Translations under genes and position numbers: made by a program
Part shown: positions 53,714-64,000 of the stretch, one piece after another
Numbering within the stretch: the stretch's first letter is position 1
Layout of the letters: every line of letters begins with the position of its first letter
Notes under the pieces: generated by a model
Told to the model about the DNA's origin: nothing
Databases searched by the model: none
What the model saw: the letters and a program-made list of their open reading frames with translations, nothing else
DNA from: [Phialemoniopsis] sp. UDSM-2020
Lineage: Eukaryota > Ascomycota > Sordariomycetes > Thyridiales > Thyridiaceae
Length of the DNA stretch: 64,000 bases
Reading direction: 5' to 3'
NCBI GenBank assembly: GCA_018873225.1
Contig: JAEILZ010000007.1
Coordinates: 1,488,001-1,552,000, forward strand

Positions 53714-55088
53714 ATGGCTTCGAGAGCCCAAGCCGACGACGTCGGTTCCGGCAAGGGAGATGCGGTCAGCCGTAGCAATGACTTCCAATCCGCCACCGTC
53801 CCAGACCTCGAAGGCCAGACGCAACAGGGAGAGGAGGAGAAGTCCTCCAGCAAAGTATCGGCCTTCAAGTCTCTGGGGCTATTAGATCGCTTCCTCGCAG
53901 TGTGGATTCTGCTTGCCATGGTCGTAGGTGTCCTACTGGGCAACTTTGTCCCAGAGACAGGCCCGGCCTTGCAGAAGGGCAAATTTGTCGGGGTCTCAGT
54001 CCCAATTGGTATGTAACCAAGTTGTTGCACGACACCATGTTGATCGTAGTCACTGACGAGTTGTAGCAATCGGGCTTCTCGTCATGATGTATCCGATACT
54101 CTGCAAAGTTCGCTACGAATCCCTACACGAACTGTTCGCGCACCGCGGCGTGTGGAAGCAGATTGCCTTTAGCATCTTCGTCAATTGGATCATCGCCCCG
54201 TTCCTCATGGTGAGAAATTCCTGTTAATATCTGGCATTGAAAGAGAGTCAACTAACATGAGCAATTTTTGTAGCTCGGCCTAGCGTGGGCGTTTCTTCCC
54301 GACAAAGACGAACTGCGAGCTGGCCTGATCTTAGTCGGCCTGGGAAGATGCATCGCAATGGTGTGCACTTTACCAATCTGATACCCCCGTCCACGATGCA
54401 AACACATACTGACTGCCTCGTCTATTGCCAGGTGCTAATCTGGAACAACATGGCCAACGGCGACGCCGAGTACTGCGCCATCCTCGTCGCAGTCAACTCA
54501 ATCCTGCAGATGATCCTCTTCGCCCCGATGGCCGTCTTCTTCCTGCGCGTCATCTCCCACGAGACCGGCGCCCTCGACATTTCCTACTCGGTCGTCGCCA
54601 CGAGCGTCGCCGTCTTCCTCGGCATACCCCTCGGCGCCGCGGTCATTACCCGCTTCGCCCTGCGTGCGACCGCGGGCCCAGCCTGGTTCGACCGTGTCTT
54701 TGTGCGCTGGGCCTCGCCGTGGTCGCTTATTGGTCTGCTCTACACCATCTTAGTGCTCTTCGCGTCGCAGGGCCACGCCGTCGTGCACCAGATTGTCAGC
54801 GTCGTGCGTGTGGCGGCGCCGCTCATCGTCTACTTTGTGTTGATCTTCTCTGTAACTCTGTGGGTGTCCTACAAGCTCGGCTTTGGATACAAACTAGGAG
54901 CTACACAGAGCTTTACGGCCGCGAGCAACAACTTTGAGCTCGCCATCGCCGTCGCCGTTGCCACTTTCGGCCCGGAGAGCGACCAGGCGCTTGCGTCGAC
55001 TGTGGGCCCTCTGATCGAGGTTCCCGTCTTAATTGCACTAGTCTACCTTGTTCGTTGGGTGGGCAAGCGATGGTCATGGAAAGATTAA
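53714..55088 (+). CDS. ACR3: Arsenite efflux transporter, ACR3 family
   Basis: Four exons: 53714-54008, 54067-54209, 54274-54360 and 54432-55088; 393 residues. A polar N-terminus of about 45 residues is followed by about ten membrane segments. Family signatures include LLVMMYPILCKVRYE, ILVGLGRCIAMVLIWNNMA with the conserved Cys, and GDAEYCAILVAVNSILQMI. TAASNNFELAIAVAVATFG near the C-terminus is nearly universal in ACR3 proteins. It exports arsenite, and sometimes antimonite, across the plasma membrane using the proton gradient. Neighbours (rhodanese, methyltransferase, bZIP) support the assignment. Confidence 0.95.
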
Positions 55089-56164
55089 TCTTATCAAGTT
55101 TCTTAGGTGATGACCGGGTCCCGCGCGCGCATGGTAGCCTGTGTGTCATGTGCGGCTTGGCATGTTGCTCGGTTTCTCTGCCAATTAAATAGCGTACCAG
55201 AGAGGATATAGTATCGTAGAATATAGAAATAGTATAGAAGTCAAGATATCTCGAGTAGTCCCTGTCCTACGTCTTCTTCTGGCCGCCTTGTCTGAATACA
55301 TCAAAAACTCGGTCCCTCGATGAGGTGACATAGTGTGATTCTGAATGTGTTCCACTGATGAGATAACCCCCACAACCCCGACCTAGTCCATCCCCCCCCC
55401 CCTGGTAACACCCCGACCCTACTTCCGATTTCGTGCATTCGAGGCCCGCCGATGGGTATCCTCAAGGAAAGCCATCTATTCCTCGCAACCACACAGATAA
55501 GGCTCTATCAGAGCTGAAAGCTCTGTATCCTCCGCGACCTGGTCTTCGATCCAACTAAGATTATCGACTGGCTTGTCGGCGTTTTGAAGGATATAGTATC
55601 CAAAGAGGAGTAGTTCGATTCGACTATCTTGCTAAAGGCTCCTAGTATAGCTATAGAGCTTTTTAAGGACTGTCTTTAGACGTTTAAAGGTTTTGATAAT
55701 AACTTCCTTCTTCTTTTTAGTCCTCTTAACTGTAGGGACTTTAAAGGTGTTAGTCTTATTCTTTGTTATTTTTGTCGTGGTGAACTTAAGGATAGAGGAT
55801 AAAAAGGTTGAATATATAAGGTTTGATCTGCTTGGTGCCTAGCGAAGGAATAGGAGGGCTTTTATGTGTGAATTTTCCTGGTGACTAGCTTAGCTATAGG
55901 AGTCATCTCTGACCTAAGGTTTAAAAGTAGCTTATCCTAGAGAAAGCCCTTTTTAGGTCTAGCTAAAGATAGGGGACTAAGGTTCAGGATGTCCTAAGGT
56001 CCTGGGGATGTGGATATCTTCTCATTGTGCTAGTAATCTAATATTAGATACCATCACAGTGTATTCTGAACACAGGTATAGTGTTCATTGTGTCTTCTCG
56101 ACAGTGTCATGAAAAGGAAGTGTACGAACTCACCTCCATCGTGGAAGCTGAGGTTCAAATATAT
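55089..56164. other. Intergenic region with AT-rich, RIP-like island
   Basis: A C run lies at about 55390-55401. From about 55560 to 56000 the sequence turns AT-rich with many TA dinucleotides (CTATAGCTATAG-type stretches, TTTAAAGG), unlike flanking coding DNA. It has no open frame. This is the look of an old repeat mutated by repeat-induced point mutation, but no element family or terminal repeats can be named. Confidence 0.4.
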
Positions 56165-57366
56165 TTAAATAACATCAAAAACTCGGATGTGGGCAGAGGC
56201 TTCAGTTCCCTTGTTTCTCACGCCTTCACCGCAAATATTTTGAAAGATCCTGAACCGTTGTAAGTCACATTGGCCAAAGGTCTCGACGGGGAGCCACTCA
56301 CCAACCCACTCGTTCAGGTCGACATCTCGTAGTTCAGTGGCCAGTCTAGCCAACTCAGGATCATCAGCGCTGATATCCTGGGACTGACAGCAGCCACCTG
56401 TCTTCAAAGAAGAGGATGTGGTTGAGGGACCGCAGCAACTCCCTGTCTGTTGGTCGGTCATGCTAGCCTTGGCGTCGCGTCTCGAGCCATCTGGCAAGGT
56501 ATCGATGTAGACATTCAGGTCATTGTTGGTATCTTTGATGAGCACATCTTGTTCTCTAAATTAGCGTATGGGTTCTTTTCAACCCTTTGGCGGAACCTTA
56601 CCAGAGAATCCAGCCTTTTGAAAGTACTCCTCGTACTGGCTTACCAGACTGGCGCCAGCAATGCACCCAACATATGCGGCCACAGACTTTTGCAGGCTCT
56701 CGGGCAGGACCTTCTTCGCCAATATGTCAGACAAAGCAACTCGGCCGCCGGGCCTCAGCAGGCGGAACATCTCGTTGAAGACCAGTTGCTTCTCGTTTTC
56801 GGGGACGAGGTTTACGACGCAATTCGACATGATGACGTCCGCGACGCCGTCTTCGAGAGGGATGCTCGTAACCTTGGCTTCGATGAACTCGACATTGCTC
56901 GCTCCAGACTTGGCTTTGTTTTTCTCTGCCCGTGATAGCATATCCTAAGCAAATGATTAACGATTGTACAGTGGCCGGCAATGTTAGGTGCTCAAGTGTC
57001 TTACTTTGTTCATATCGACCCCAATGGCGCGGCCAGCAGAGCCTAGTTTCTTCGACGGAAGGAAGATGTCGAATCCAGCGCCTGAGCCAAGATCGATGAC
57101 CGTCTCTCCCTATAATTCGATCAGCAAAAGATGTCGAGTCGAGAGAGATGATGACGACTCAGTACTTCATTCAAGCCGGCGATAACCAACGGGTTTCCAC
57201 AGCTGAGACCGAGGTTTGAGTCAGCTGGGATGCTGTCGAGGTCTTCCGCGGTGTACCCAAATGCCTGTGCAACGGTCTTGCTGTAGTCGTTTCGCGACTG
57301 CGTAGCGCTGGATCCCAGAGAGCCATATCGTTCCATGACCGCGTCGTAGACTGCTTGGTTGTCCAT
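56165..57366 (-). CDS. arsM: Arsenite S-adenosylmethionine methyltransferase (ArsM/AS3MT type)
   Basis: Four exons: 57366-57166, 57109-57005, 56944-56602 and 56553-56165; 345 residues. The SAM-binding motif I is [15 protein letters not shown]. Arsenic-binding cysteines of the family are seen in [21 protein letters not shown] and [10 protein letters not shown]. The C-terminal part adds vicinal pairs (GSCCGPS, GGCCQSQ) typical of fungal forms. It methylates arsenite to volatile or less retained methylarsenicals. The last intron's acceptor is the AG of TTTAGAG, set by frame. Confidence 0.93.
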
Positions 57367-57650
57367 GGTGTTCTTCCGTGATGTCCGGCGAGGGAGCAGA
57401 AGGGACGAGCCGAGTGTGATAGAAGAGTAGGACTGCAATGGCAGGAGATCTTCTTGCGATAGCGAGCAGAATGAAGGAATGAGAAGCAATCTGAAATACA
57501 AAGACCTTCAAGCTGGTTCAAAGAGATTCAGCTGGACATAAAAGAGACTCAGGCAAGTCGCCCCTGCAAGTGATATGTCATTGCGAAATTGCCTGATTGG
57601 GCTACGCTGCACAAAGATCGCCACTAGGACAGGAATGGCAAGACGTTGAT

Positions 57651-58502
57651 ATGTCATCGCTTCCCCCACCCACCCTTCCCCGACGACCCCATCTCAAACC
57701 ATCGCAAGAAGTCGAGGTCCACGTTCTGCTTGTCTCTGTGTCCACATTCACCTCTGAATCTATGACTACGGCTATGAACGCAACCGACTTGATGGGCAAG
57801 TGGTCCTCCAAACCAAAGGACCATCGAGCGACCCGAGTCCGCGAGAATCAACGCCGCCATCGCGCAAAGACAAAGGCCTACATCGCCAGCCTCGAGCGCC
57901 AGCTACACGCAGTCCAAGCGCGCCTTGACAAGGCTTTGACCGACAATGCTTCTCTCATATCTCAATTGGAGCAACTCCGGGCTGGCAATTCTAATTCATC
58001 AACTACTAGCAATCTCGCATCGGAACCCATCGTCAGCACTTCATCAACTCCTCTCAACGGCAGCGCCTCGGTCTCGTCAATGATTTCTATATCATCGTCC
58101 GTGTTCGTGCCGAATTCAGAATCACCGACTTCTCTGCCATTTTACCCTAGAGAGGCCAATGCTCTGGACGTTCCCTCTACACCACCTTTACGGGACGAAA
58201 GTCTAGCCGTGCTCCAAAGCGAGTGCGCTGACCTCCCACCGCCAGCGCGTGGCGAGTCGACCATCACTTGTGAGATGGCATATCAGATGATTAGACAGCA
58301 GAACATTCACGAACACAACTTGGAGACGCTTGAAGAGTACCTGAAGCCAGGGTTTCGGGGTCCTCTCAGCTTCGGCAGCGGATGCCGGGTCGACAGTGCT
58401 CGTGTCTTCTCGGTGATTGACAGTCTCAGCGCACCAGTACCTCTAATGTCTCCCACCGGGTTGCGATTTAGTTCTTGTGCACAAAGGAATGGCCCTTCTT
58501 GA
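57651..58502 (+). CDS. bZIP transcription factor of the arsenic island
   Basis: Single exon. ATGs at 57651 and 57762 are both possible; the second (MTTAMNATDLMGKW, 246 aa) places the basic region near the N-terminus as usual, and the stretch before it looks like leader. The basic region is RVRENQRRHRAKTKAYIASL, followed by a leucine zipper (LERQLHAVQARLDKALTDN). The C-terminal part (CEMAYQMIRQQNIHEHNLE, PGFRGPLSFGSGCRVDSARV) matches a domain that recurs in fungal bZIPs sitting next to stress genes. It probably controls the arsenic genes beside it. Cys residues in the C-terminal part could serve as an arsenite or redox sensor, by analogy to yeast Yap8; this is inference. Confidence 0.8.
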   Translation: MSSLPPPTLPRRPHLKPSQEVEVHVLLVSVSTFTSESMTTAMNATDLMGKWSSKPKDHRATRVRENQRRHRAKTKAYIASLERQLHAVQARLDKALTDNASLISQLEQLRAGNSNSSTTSNLASEPIVSTSSTPLNGSASVSSMISISSSVFVPNSESPTSLPFYPREANALDVPSTPPLRDESLAVLQSECADLPPPARGESTITCEMAYQMIRQQNIHEHNLETLEEYLKPGFRGPLSFGSGCRVDSARVFSVIDSLSAPVPLMSPTGLRFSSCAQRNGPS

Positions 58503-58763
58503 TGAATATGATCTAGCGCGCTTCATTGAAAAGGTGTGATGCGCCCGCTCATACAAACACATGGCCCGCGGGGTATGCCACGTGCAATATCTTACGCACT
58601 CGCTACCGAAGATGGGACCTTAGGGTTAACACATGGGAAAGCCGCGTCCTGTGTAGCATCATTGTTTTCCCTGCATCTATACACGAGAAACGGTTCACAG
58701 TTGCTGCCAAGCTTAACAAAACTGTCCCAGAGGCGAATCCAAGGGTGTCCCTTGCATTCCACG

Positions 58764-59945
58764 ATGGAAGCCGCTCGACATAGGCAGGATGATGCCTGCT
58801 CTCAAACGGATGTGGACGTTGACGGCCCGAATATCAAAGCGCGCGTCGACAAAGACACATCCAACTACAGCCCTGTACCTGGTTGCCAGCGAAGTCGACT
58901 CCTGCAACAATCAGTTGACATTATCAAGATGATAGCGGACTATCTACCGCCAGAATCGGCCGCAGCTCTCGCCCTGACCTGTACGGCCTTGTCGGCCATC
59001 CTGCTCCACCAGACCTCCCCTCTACTCCCTCCTCTCTCCATATCACGAGAAAGATTTCTCGAGTATCTTGAAAGAGACCTGGGGGGCCGTTTCTATGTTT
59101 GTTACGCATGCGAGAAGCTCCATAGGTTCTGCCAGGGATGGTCCCCTCTAGACACACTCATCCTCACACATGATCAAGGTGTGCTGGAAGGTATGTGTTA
59201 TTACAATGACATTACCACCCGGCGACTCGCGGGGACGCGCCTTGCGCGTCGATACCTCCGCCTCGCCACGGACCGCGTCTTACTTGGCGACTTCAGCGGC
59301 ATACCTGTGAGAGCCCTTGACATTCCACCCCATGTCATTGGATCCCCATCGGATGCTCTGCCTGTGGCATGGAAAGTAGGGTATACGGCTAGAGTACTCG
59401 ATGGCGAGGTTTTTCTCCGCGGGAAGCATGAAGTCCAGTATCTCCCCGGCACAGATCACCATGAGCTTCGGCGAGGAGTGGATGAGCGTCCACACTGGAT
59501 CTGCTCTCACGTCGGGACGCAGTCTTTGCCATTCGATGAACGCTGCCACAGCGACCGGGCCAAAGACCTCTGGCCTGGGCGGTGGTACCTTCGCTGGGCT
59601 ACGCTCCCCCGGCCAGGGCCAGACTCTCTTCCTTTTATTCCTGTCCGAGAAAAGTTGGTATCGTGTGACCGGTGCCTGACGGATTACGTGGTCACCATCG
59701 ACTGGACCGGTAGAGACAAGGATCCATATGGTAAAATTTGGTTAGGTGGGGTCTTACGCATCGTCATCCAGTCGTACCATCAGCTCGGCCATGGTCGGGC
59801 GGATCGCGACTGGAAGTGGAGGAGCTTCGCGGGTAAACCTTTTGCGTTGTCCAAGTGGTCGAGAGATTGGAAGATATGGCCTGTAGGAGTCGTGAGGGAC
59901 AAGTGGCGGGCCAGCAGCCCACGCGAAGATGAGGACGAGGGCTAG
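58764..59945 (+). CDS. F-box protein, 393 aa
   Basis: Single exon from ATG 58764 (MEAARHRQDDACSQ). Upstream in-frame codons belong to another possible ATG at 58539, but coding character begins here. The F-box is VDIIKMIADYLPPESAAALA with LTCTALSAILL. The following YVCYACEKLHRF segment, with paired cysteines, and CDRCLTDYVVTIDW near residue 310 are common in fungal F-box proteins of this size. It is a presumed SCF substrate adaptor with unknown target. Confidence 0.8.
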   Translation: MEAARHRQDDACSQTDVDVDGPNIKARVDKDTSNYSPVPGCQRSRLLQQSVDIIKMIADYLPPESAAALALTCTALSAILLHQTSPLLPPLSISRERFLEYLERDLGGRFYVCYACEKLHRFCQGWSPLDTLILTHDQGVLEGMCYYNDITTRRLAGTRLARRYLRLATDRVLLGDFSGIPVRALDIPPHVIGSPSDALPVAWKVGYTARVLDGEVFLRGKHEVQYLPGTDHHELRRGVDERPHWICSHVGTQSLPFDERCHSDRAKDLWPGRWYLRWATLPRPGPDSLPFIPVREKLVSCDRCLTDYVVTIDWTGRDKDPYGKIWLGGVLRIVIQSYHQLGHGRADRDWKWRSFAGKPFALSKWSRDWKIWPVGVVRDKWRASSPREDEDEG

Positions 59946-60136
59946 TGGGAACACACTTCAAAGCTAGACTACAGAGCTGCCCAGGGTAATTTAGGTAGTG
60001 GGATAATCTCTCGATTCAGGCGCGGTTATCTGGCAAAGAATCAAGCTGCGATGCGAGTGACTCAAGTCTGGGAAGTCCAAAACTTTCATTGATTCTTCTT
60101 ATGCGATGTCCACATTATTCTAACACTACCATGCCA

Positions 60137-61746
60137 TCATGGGCGCATCTTCCTCAGCTCCTCTCTGACAGTCTCGATGTCGATACGGGTGGATGGATTC
60201 AGGTCTAACATTCTCGTGATGATGCCTTGTACCGATCCCTGATCTGGTGTGCCTCGGAGACAGATCTGGCCAAACGTCTCCATAAAGTACACCGACTCCC
60301 ACGCAATAACACAAGACCGTAGCTCCTTCGTGTTGGTAACCGAGGCCCACAGCGCGTCACAACCAGCCTTGCCATCGATAGAAACTGCCAACACTAGGGC
60401 GAAGCAGCAGCCAAGCTGCCAAACATCCGACTTGAGCGAACTCTCCTCCTTATTCAACTGCTCCAACGACAACCACTGGTAAGTGCTTTTGGTATAATTG
60501 GTGACGCCGCCCACTGTGTATACTTTGCTGTGGCCAACATCCGCAATGACAGGGATCACGTGCTTGTTGCCTTCACCACGGAGAAGAATGTTCTCGGGTT
60601 TGATGTCCTTGTGCTTGATCGACATGCCGTGGAGATATCCTAGTCCATCGGCGAGTTCCTGGAGAATGCGGTAGATGACCTGATCTGATTCTGGATCGCT
60701 GGGGCAAAACCATGGGCAACTCAACCGCCGAGCGTAATTAGCGCTTGACAGGAAGTCCTCTAGTGTGTAAGGCGCATACGGATACATCACGATCTTGATG
60801 ATATCCTTTGCTCCACACACATCGAATGCGTCAACAAGCTCCACGACGTTCCGGTGAGAACATAGCTCCATGATGGCGACCTCCCTGAGTGCCTCCTCTC
60901 TTTGCTCTGGTTTGTTGATCTCGTACACTTTCATTGCGTACACATCACCACGATTCTTGCAAGTCGCCTTGTATACCGTCCCATACCCGCCTTTCCTGCT
61001 GCGAGTGCTATCGATATGAAACGGCGTGTCGTCTTCGGAGGGGTAAGTGTGGATATATCTTGGACCGAACTGGGCTTGCGTGTGCTCAGCCAATTCCATC
61101 AAGGTCCGGCTATATGATACAGAGAGAATATTAGTATCAAAACGGCATTATGTACAGATGGAGTGTAATACTCAAGCTCTTCGAGAATGAAATCCGGTGC
61201 CTTGGCATTGGGTTGTCTCCAAGTTCTATTATCAACAGCACAGAAGAGACCAAACACAGGCGCAAGAGTATTGATGGCTTCCCTATTCAATCGGCGTGTT
61301 TTGATCTCCAGATGCTCGTGCTCGACAGGTCCCTCCTCGGGCCCAGCATCCTCAGAAGATCGCTCGTCAGGAATCAGGAAAAGCTCTGCGTACTTGGCAT
61401 CCAATGTTATGTTATCGACGTCCTGGTCAACTCTTTTGCAGTAATCTAGCAAGGTAAGGGTCCGGAAGAGAGTCATTTTGACCTCCACTAGCTGGAGGTA
61501 AATCTCACTGTATGGCGAATCCTGGTCTTCATCGAGCTCTTTCGTAGAATGCGGATTATAGGCGTCGACAAGGGTCTCCGCAAAGTCTTGTACTTGGGTC
61601 ATGAGCTTCTGCACTTGAGACGCGCATAGGGAGCGTAACGGTGGCTTTTTGAGCTTCTCCACGAGCGGCTGCACGTCCTTGCACTTCTCAAGGATCAGCT
61701 GGAGGAACTCAGCGAGATCGCTGGGGCAGTGGCTTAAGGCGTCCAT
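60137..61746 (-). CDS. Protein kinase with N-terminal helical domain
   Basis: Two exons, 61746-61172 and 61109-60137; 515 residues; the 62-nt intron joins LEEL to DRTLMELAEHT. The first ATG in frame is at 61746. Residues 1-190 are helical (LAEFLQLILEKCKDVQPLVE), similar to the N-domain seen in fungal kinases near heterokaryon-incompatibility-type genes. The kinase has a glycine loop KGGYGTVYKA, Lys in YAMKVYE, catalytic loop HKDIKPENILL and DVG in place of DFG (VIADVGHSKV). The APE-like SLEQ and SDVWQLGCCFAL follow. HKD and DVG are permissive changes, so activity is likely but not certain. Target unknown. Confidence 0.83.
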
Positions 61747-62208
61747 TCTGGCCGCCTCACCGTTGTTGCGGTAGCCGTCTGAGAGAATACGACGATTGCT
61801 CGTCACATTGAGATCGAAGGCAACCACTGGTCTGGGAAAAGGTGAAGAGGCTAGCTCGCGTTTTTAAAGGATATGTCCTCTCTGTTTGTGGCTGATAATC
61901 CCTGTCAAAACATACAGGCCCAAGGCCAACACATCACATTTTCGGTTGGCTCTAAGTGGTTGCCTGAGCGCGACAGCTGAGTCTTACGCTGCAGGATCCT
62001 TGAACATGTCAAATCATTTGTCCATTTCCATTCTGGAATGCTATTCGCTTAGGCAGGGTTTCCTGGAGCAGTGAAGGCAGACCAACCGTGTTTCTCAGAT
62101 CAGTTGAGATGACACAGAGGTGTTAAACTTTTGAACAAACACAGGCCAATGGTGGCAGAACGTCCATTAATCTATACTTCGTCTATAAAAAGCATTCTTT
62201 GCAACCCA
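61747..62208. other. Intergenic region
   Basis: Promoter of the kinase and 3' region of the reductase gene; no gene supported. Confidence 0.4.
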
Positions 62209-63487
62209 TTAAGACCGGCTGATGATCTTGCCGCCCTCGACAACGGTACCGTGGTTCTTGTCCGGGAAGCCAAAGTTGATGCCGAACGGCGGGTACACGT
62301 AGCGCTCGTGCTTGCCCTCCTTGCCCAGCTTGTCCGAGTAATCGTCGAGCAGCTTGCTGTCCTCGGCGGACAGGTCGACGAGCTTCAGGTTCTCCTTGAT
62401 GCGCTCCTCAGTGACCGACTTGGCCAGCACCGTGCTTTCGCGGGGAACTACGAAGGAAAAGACATCAGCAACCAAGGACGCAAAGGGTTTTGAGGGGGGT
62501 TATGGCTTACTGTGGTAGCTGAGCAGGATCGACGCGGGGCTGACCTTGTACTTCTCGGCCAGCTTGACGACGGGCTCGGCCTTGAACAGCGGGCCGCCCG
62601 TGCTGCCGAGCGGGCTGTAAGCCATGATGTGGATGCCCTTGGCCTTGCAGAGGTCGACGACGTCCTGCTGCGGCAGCGCGGGGTGGTTCTCGATCTGGTT
62701 GACGGCGGGGACGATCTTGGCCTTGGCGAGCAGCTGCTCGAGGTAGCGGACAGAGTACTGCGAAGCAAGATGTCAGTATAGCACGCGGATCTCCGGGGCC
62801 AGGGGGCTAGCCTACATTGCTGACACCAATGGCCTTGACCTTGCCGGTGGCAACGAGGGCCTCCATTTGCGCCCAGGTGTTGGTGTGGTCGTGCTCCCAA
62901 ACGAGGTCGCGCTCGCCGTTGGGCAGCTTGGGGAAGCGGTCGTGGTTGCCGTTGGGGTTCATCGCCACAGGCCAGTGCTGCACATCGCATTAGCCCAGTC
63001 TCCTCACAGTCCTGTCAGGGCCATGCTCGACTTACCACAAGGTACAGGTCAACGTAGTCGAGACCCAAGCTCTTGAGCGACTTGTCCAGGCACTCCTCGA
63101 CGCGCGTGCTGTACGTGCCCCACACCTTGCTCACGACGAAGACGTCCTCACGCTTGATACCTGAGTCGAAGCCGGCCTTGAGGCCCTGGCCGACCTCGTC
63201 CTCGTTGCCGTAGCAGTAGGCGCCGTCAATGAGGCGGTAGCCGGCCTTGAGCGCAACCTCGACGGCCTTGCTGACCTGGCCCGGGTCGGCTTGCCATGTG
63301 CCTGCAGTGGCGGGTTAATGTTTGGCGGCGGGGTAGAGGTAGAGGGGCAGCGCATACCGAAGCCAAGCTTGGGAATCTTGGTCCCGTTGTTGAGGGTATA
63401 CGTCTCGTCAGCCATTGTGGTGGTAAAGTAGCGTCGTACAGCAGGTACGGCGGCGGATGTGAATCTCGAAAGTGGGCGCAAGACCAT
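62209..63487 (-). CDS. Aldo/keto reductase (glycerol dehydrogenase-like), possible dual start
   Basis: Five exons on the minus strand, stop at 62209. The inner start at 63415 (MADETYTLNNGTKIPKLGFG) gives the usual AKR beginning. An in-frame ATG at 63487 adds 24 residues (MVLRPLSRFTSAAVPAVRRY) that are basic, Ser/Ala-rich and free of acids, like a mitochondrial presequence. The catalytic tetrad is visible: Asp in YRLIDGAY, Tyr in CYGNEDEVG, Lys in VFVVSKVWG and His in YLVHWPVAMN. VPRESTVLAKSV is the cofactor phosphate-binding segment for NADPH. It resembles fungal GCY/GldB-type reductases acting on glyceraldehyde or dihydroxyacetone and other carbonyls. Confidence 0.9.
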
Positions 63488-64000
63488 GCAGTTCTTTGCG
63501 CGTACTGGTTTGTTCCTTCGAGCTCTTTTCTAAAAGCACCTCTGATCGATGATCCTAGCTTCTCGTTTCGACTTTAGGCAGAATGTGCGGTACCGGCGTC
63601 TGTTTCAAGACTTTCTACGTTTTCTCTTCCTTTCTTTGGAGGCGGGGTGGAGGGGTATCTTATGAGATCACAGCAATGCAGGAACACTTTCTAGAAAACT
63701 ACCAGAATCCCGGAGGCGACGAACCGGGCAGTCTTAATAGACAAAATAGAAAAGCAGCTACCCCAATTCGCGCGGATAATCTTGGATCATTCTCCGCACG
63801 GCCGCGCCAAGTGTCGCAGATGTCACGCCTCGACGCCCTCCATCACGTAATTCCCGCGAGGAGCGAAGGCCGATCGGGCGGCCGTTTTTGGTGGCACACC
63901 ACCACACACCCCACGTTTAGCCTCTCCTCGAGCACCCGCCAGTCCCCGCTACCTGCGCTCGTGGATGTGCGCCGGCCTATCGGTCGGGACAACCTCCGGG
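63488..64000. other. Intergenic region at the right edge
   Basis: Promoter of the reductase gene. The last 250 bases are GC-rich and hold no supportable frame. Confidence 0.4.

Overview
The window is nuclear DNA of a filamentous ascomycete (Pezizomycotina, probably a Sordariomycete; I cannot name the species). Support: almost every gene carries 47-75 nt GT-AG introns with CTAAC/CTGAC-type branch sites. Gene content is also typically fungal: F-box, 2EXR, ankyrin and CorA-like proteins, a C2H2 plus Zn2Cys6 regulator, Dal5-type transporters and a fungal arsenic-resistance set. There are no bacterial operons, rRNA, CRISPR or convincing tRNA.

Layout. 1-1416: F-box/LRR gene running off the left edge. 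2089-8533: a three-gene module in which two paralogous zinc-knuckle proteins flank a 775-residue protein that reads as a DEAH-box helicase stripped of its catalytic residues; both paralogues have the same TTGAC-N13-GTCAA element just upstream. 8534-11790: gene-poor relic region, ending in an (ATCA)n microsatellite. 11895-18019: a coiled-coil protein, a 907-residue secreted protein with a poly-glycine linker, and an ankyrin protein. 18146-40579: a metabolic cluster without a backbone synthase: Dal5-type transporter, flavin-dependent (LLM) monooxygenase, two Baeyer-Villiger monooxygenases, two SDRs, a semialdehyde dehydrogenase, a C45/penicillin-acyltransferase-like hydrolase, a second transporter and a large transcription factor. 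It could take a cyclic ketone through a lactone and hydroxy acid to a dicarboxylic acid, with an amide- or amine-handling side branch. 43199-49203: a CorA-like membrane protein and a kinase-vWA fusion. 51244-52248: a 2EXR protein. 52630-58502: an arsenic island of rhodanese, ACR3 efflux pump, arsenite methyltransferase and bZIP regulator. 58764-63487: F-box protein, second kinase and an aldo/keto reductase with two possible starts.

The most unusual objects are two related micro-exon loci, 25002-25861 and 50023-51035. The second is a 95-residue protein cut into 13 coding exons, seven of them exactly 21 nt (seven codons, one coiled-coil heptad), with others of 6, 9, 33 and 48 nt; every intron is in phase 0. 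Its 48-nt exon is exactly one CCHC zinc knuckle. The other locus shares the CCHC exon, two 21-nt exons and the start of the 33-nt exon, and adds 9-nt exons, but shows no ATG and no splice donor where the paralogue has one. I do not recognise the family.

All gene models are read by eye from splice signals and protein similarity that I recognise; no search or transcript data were available.
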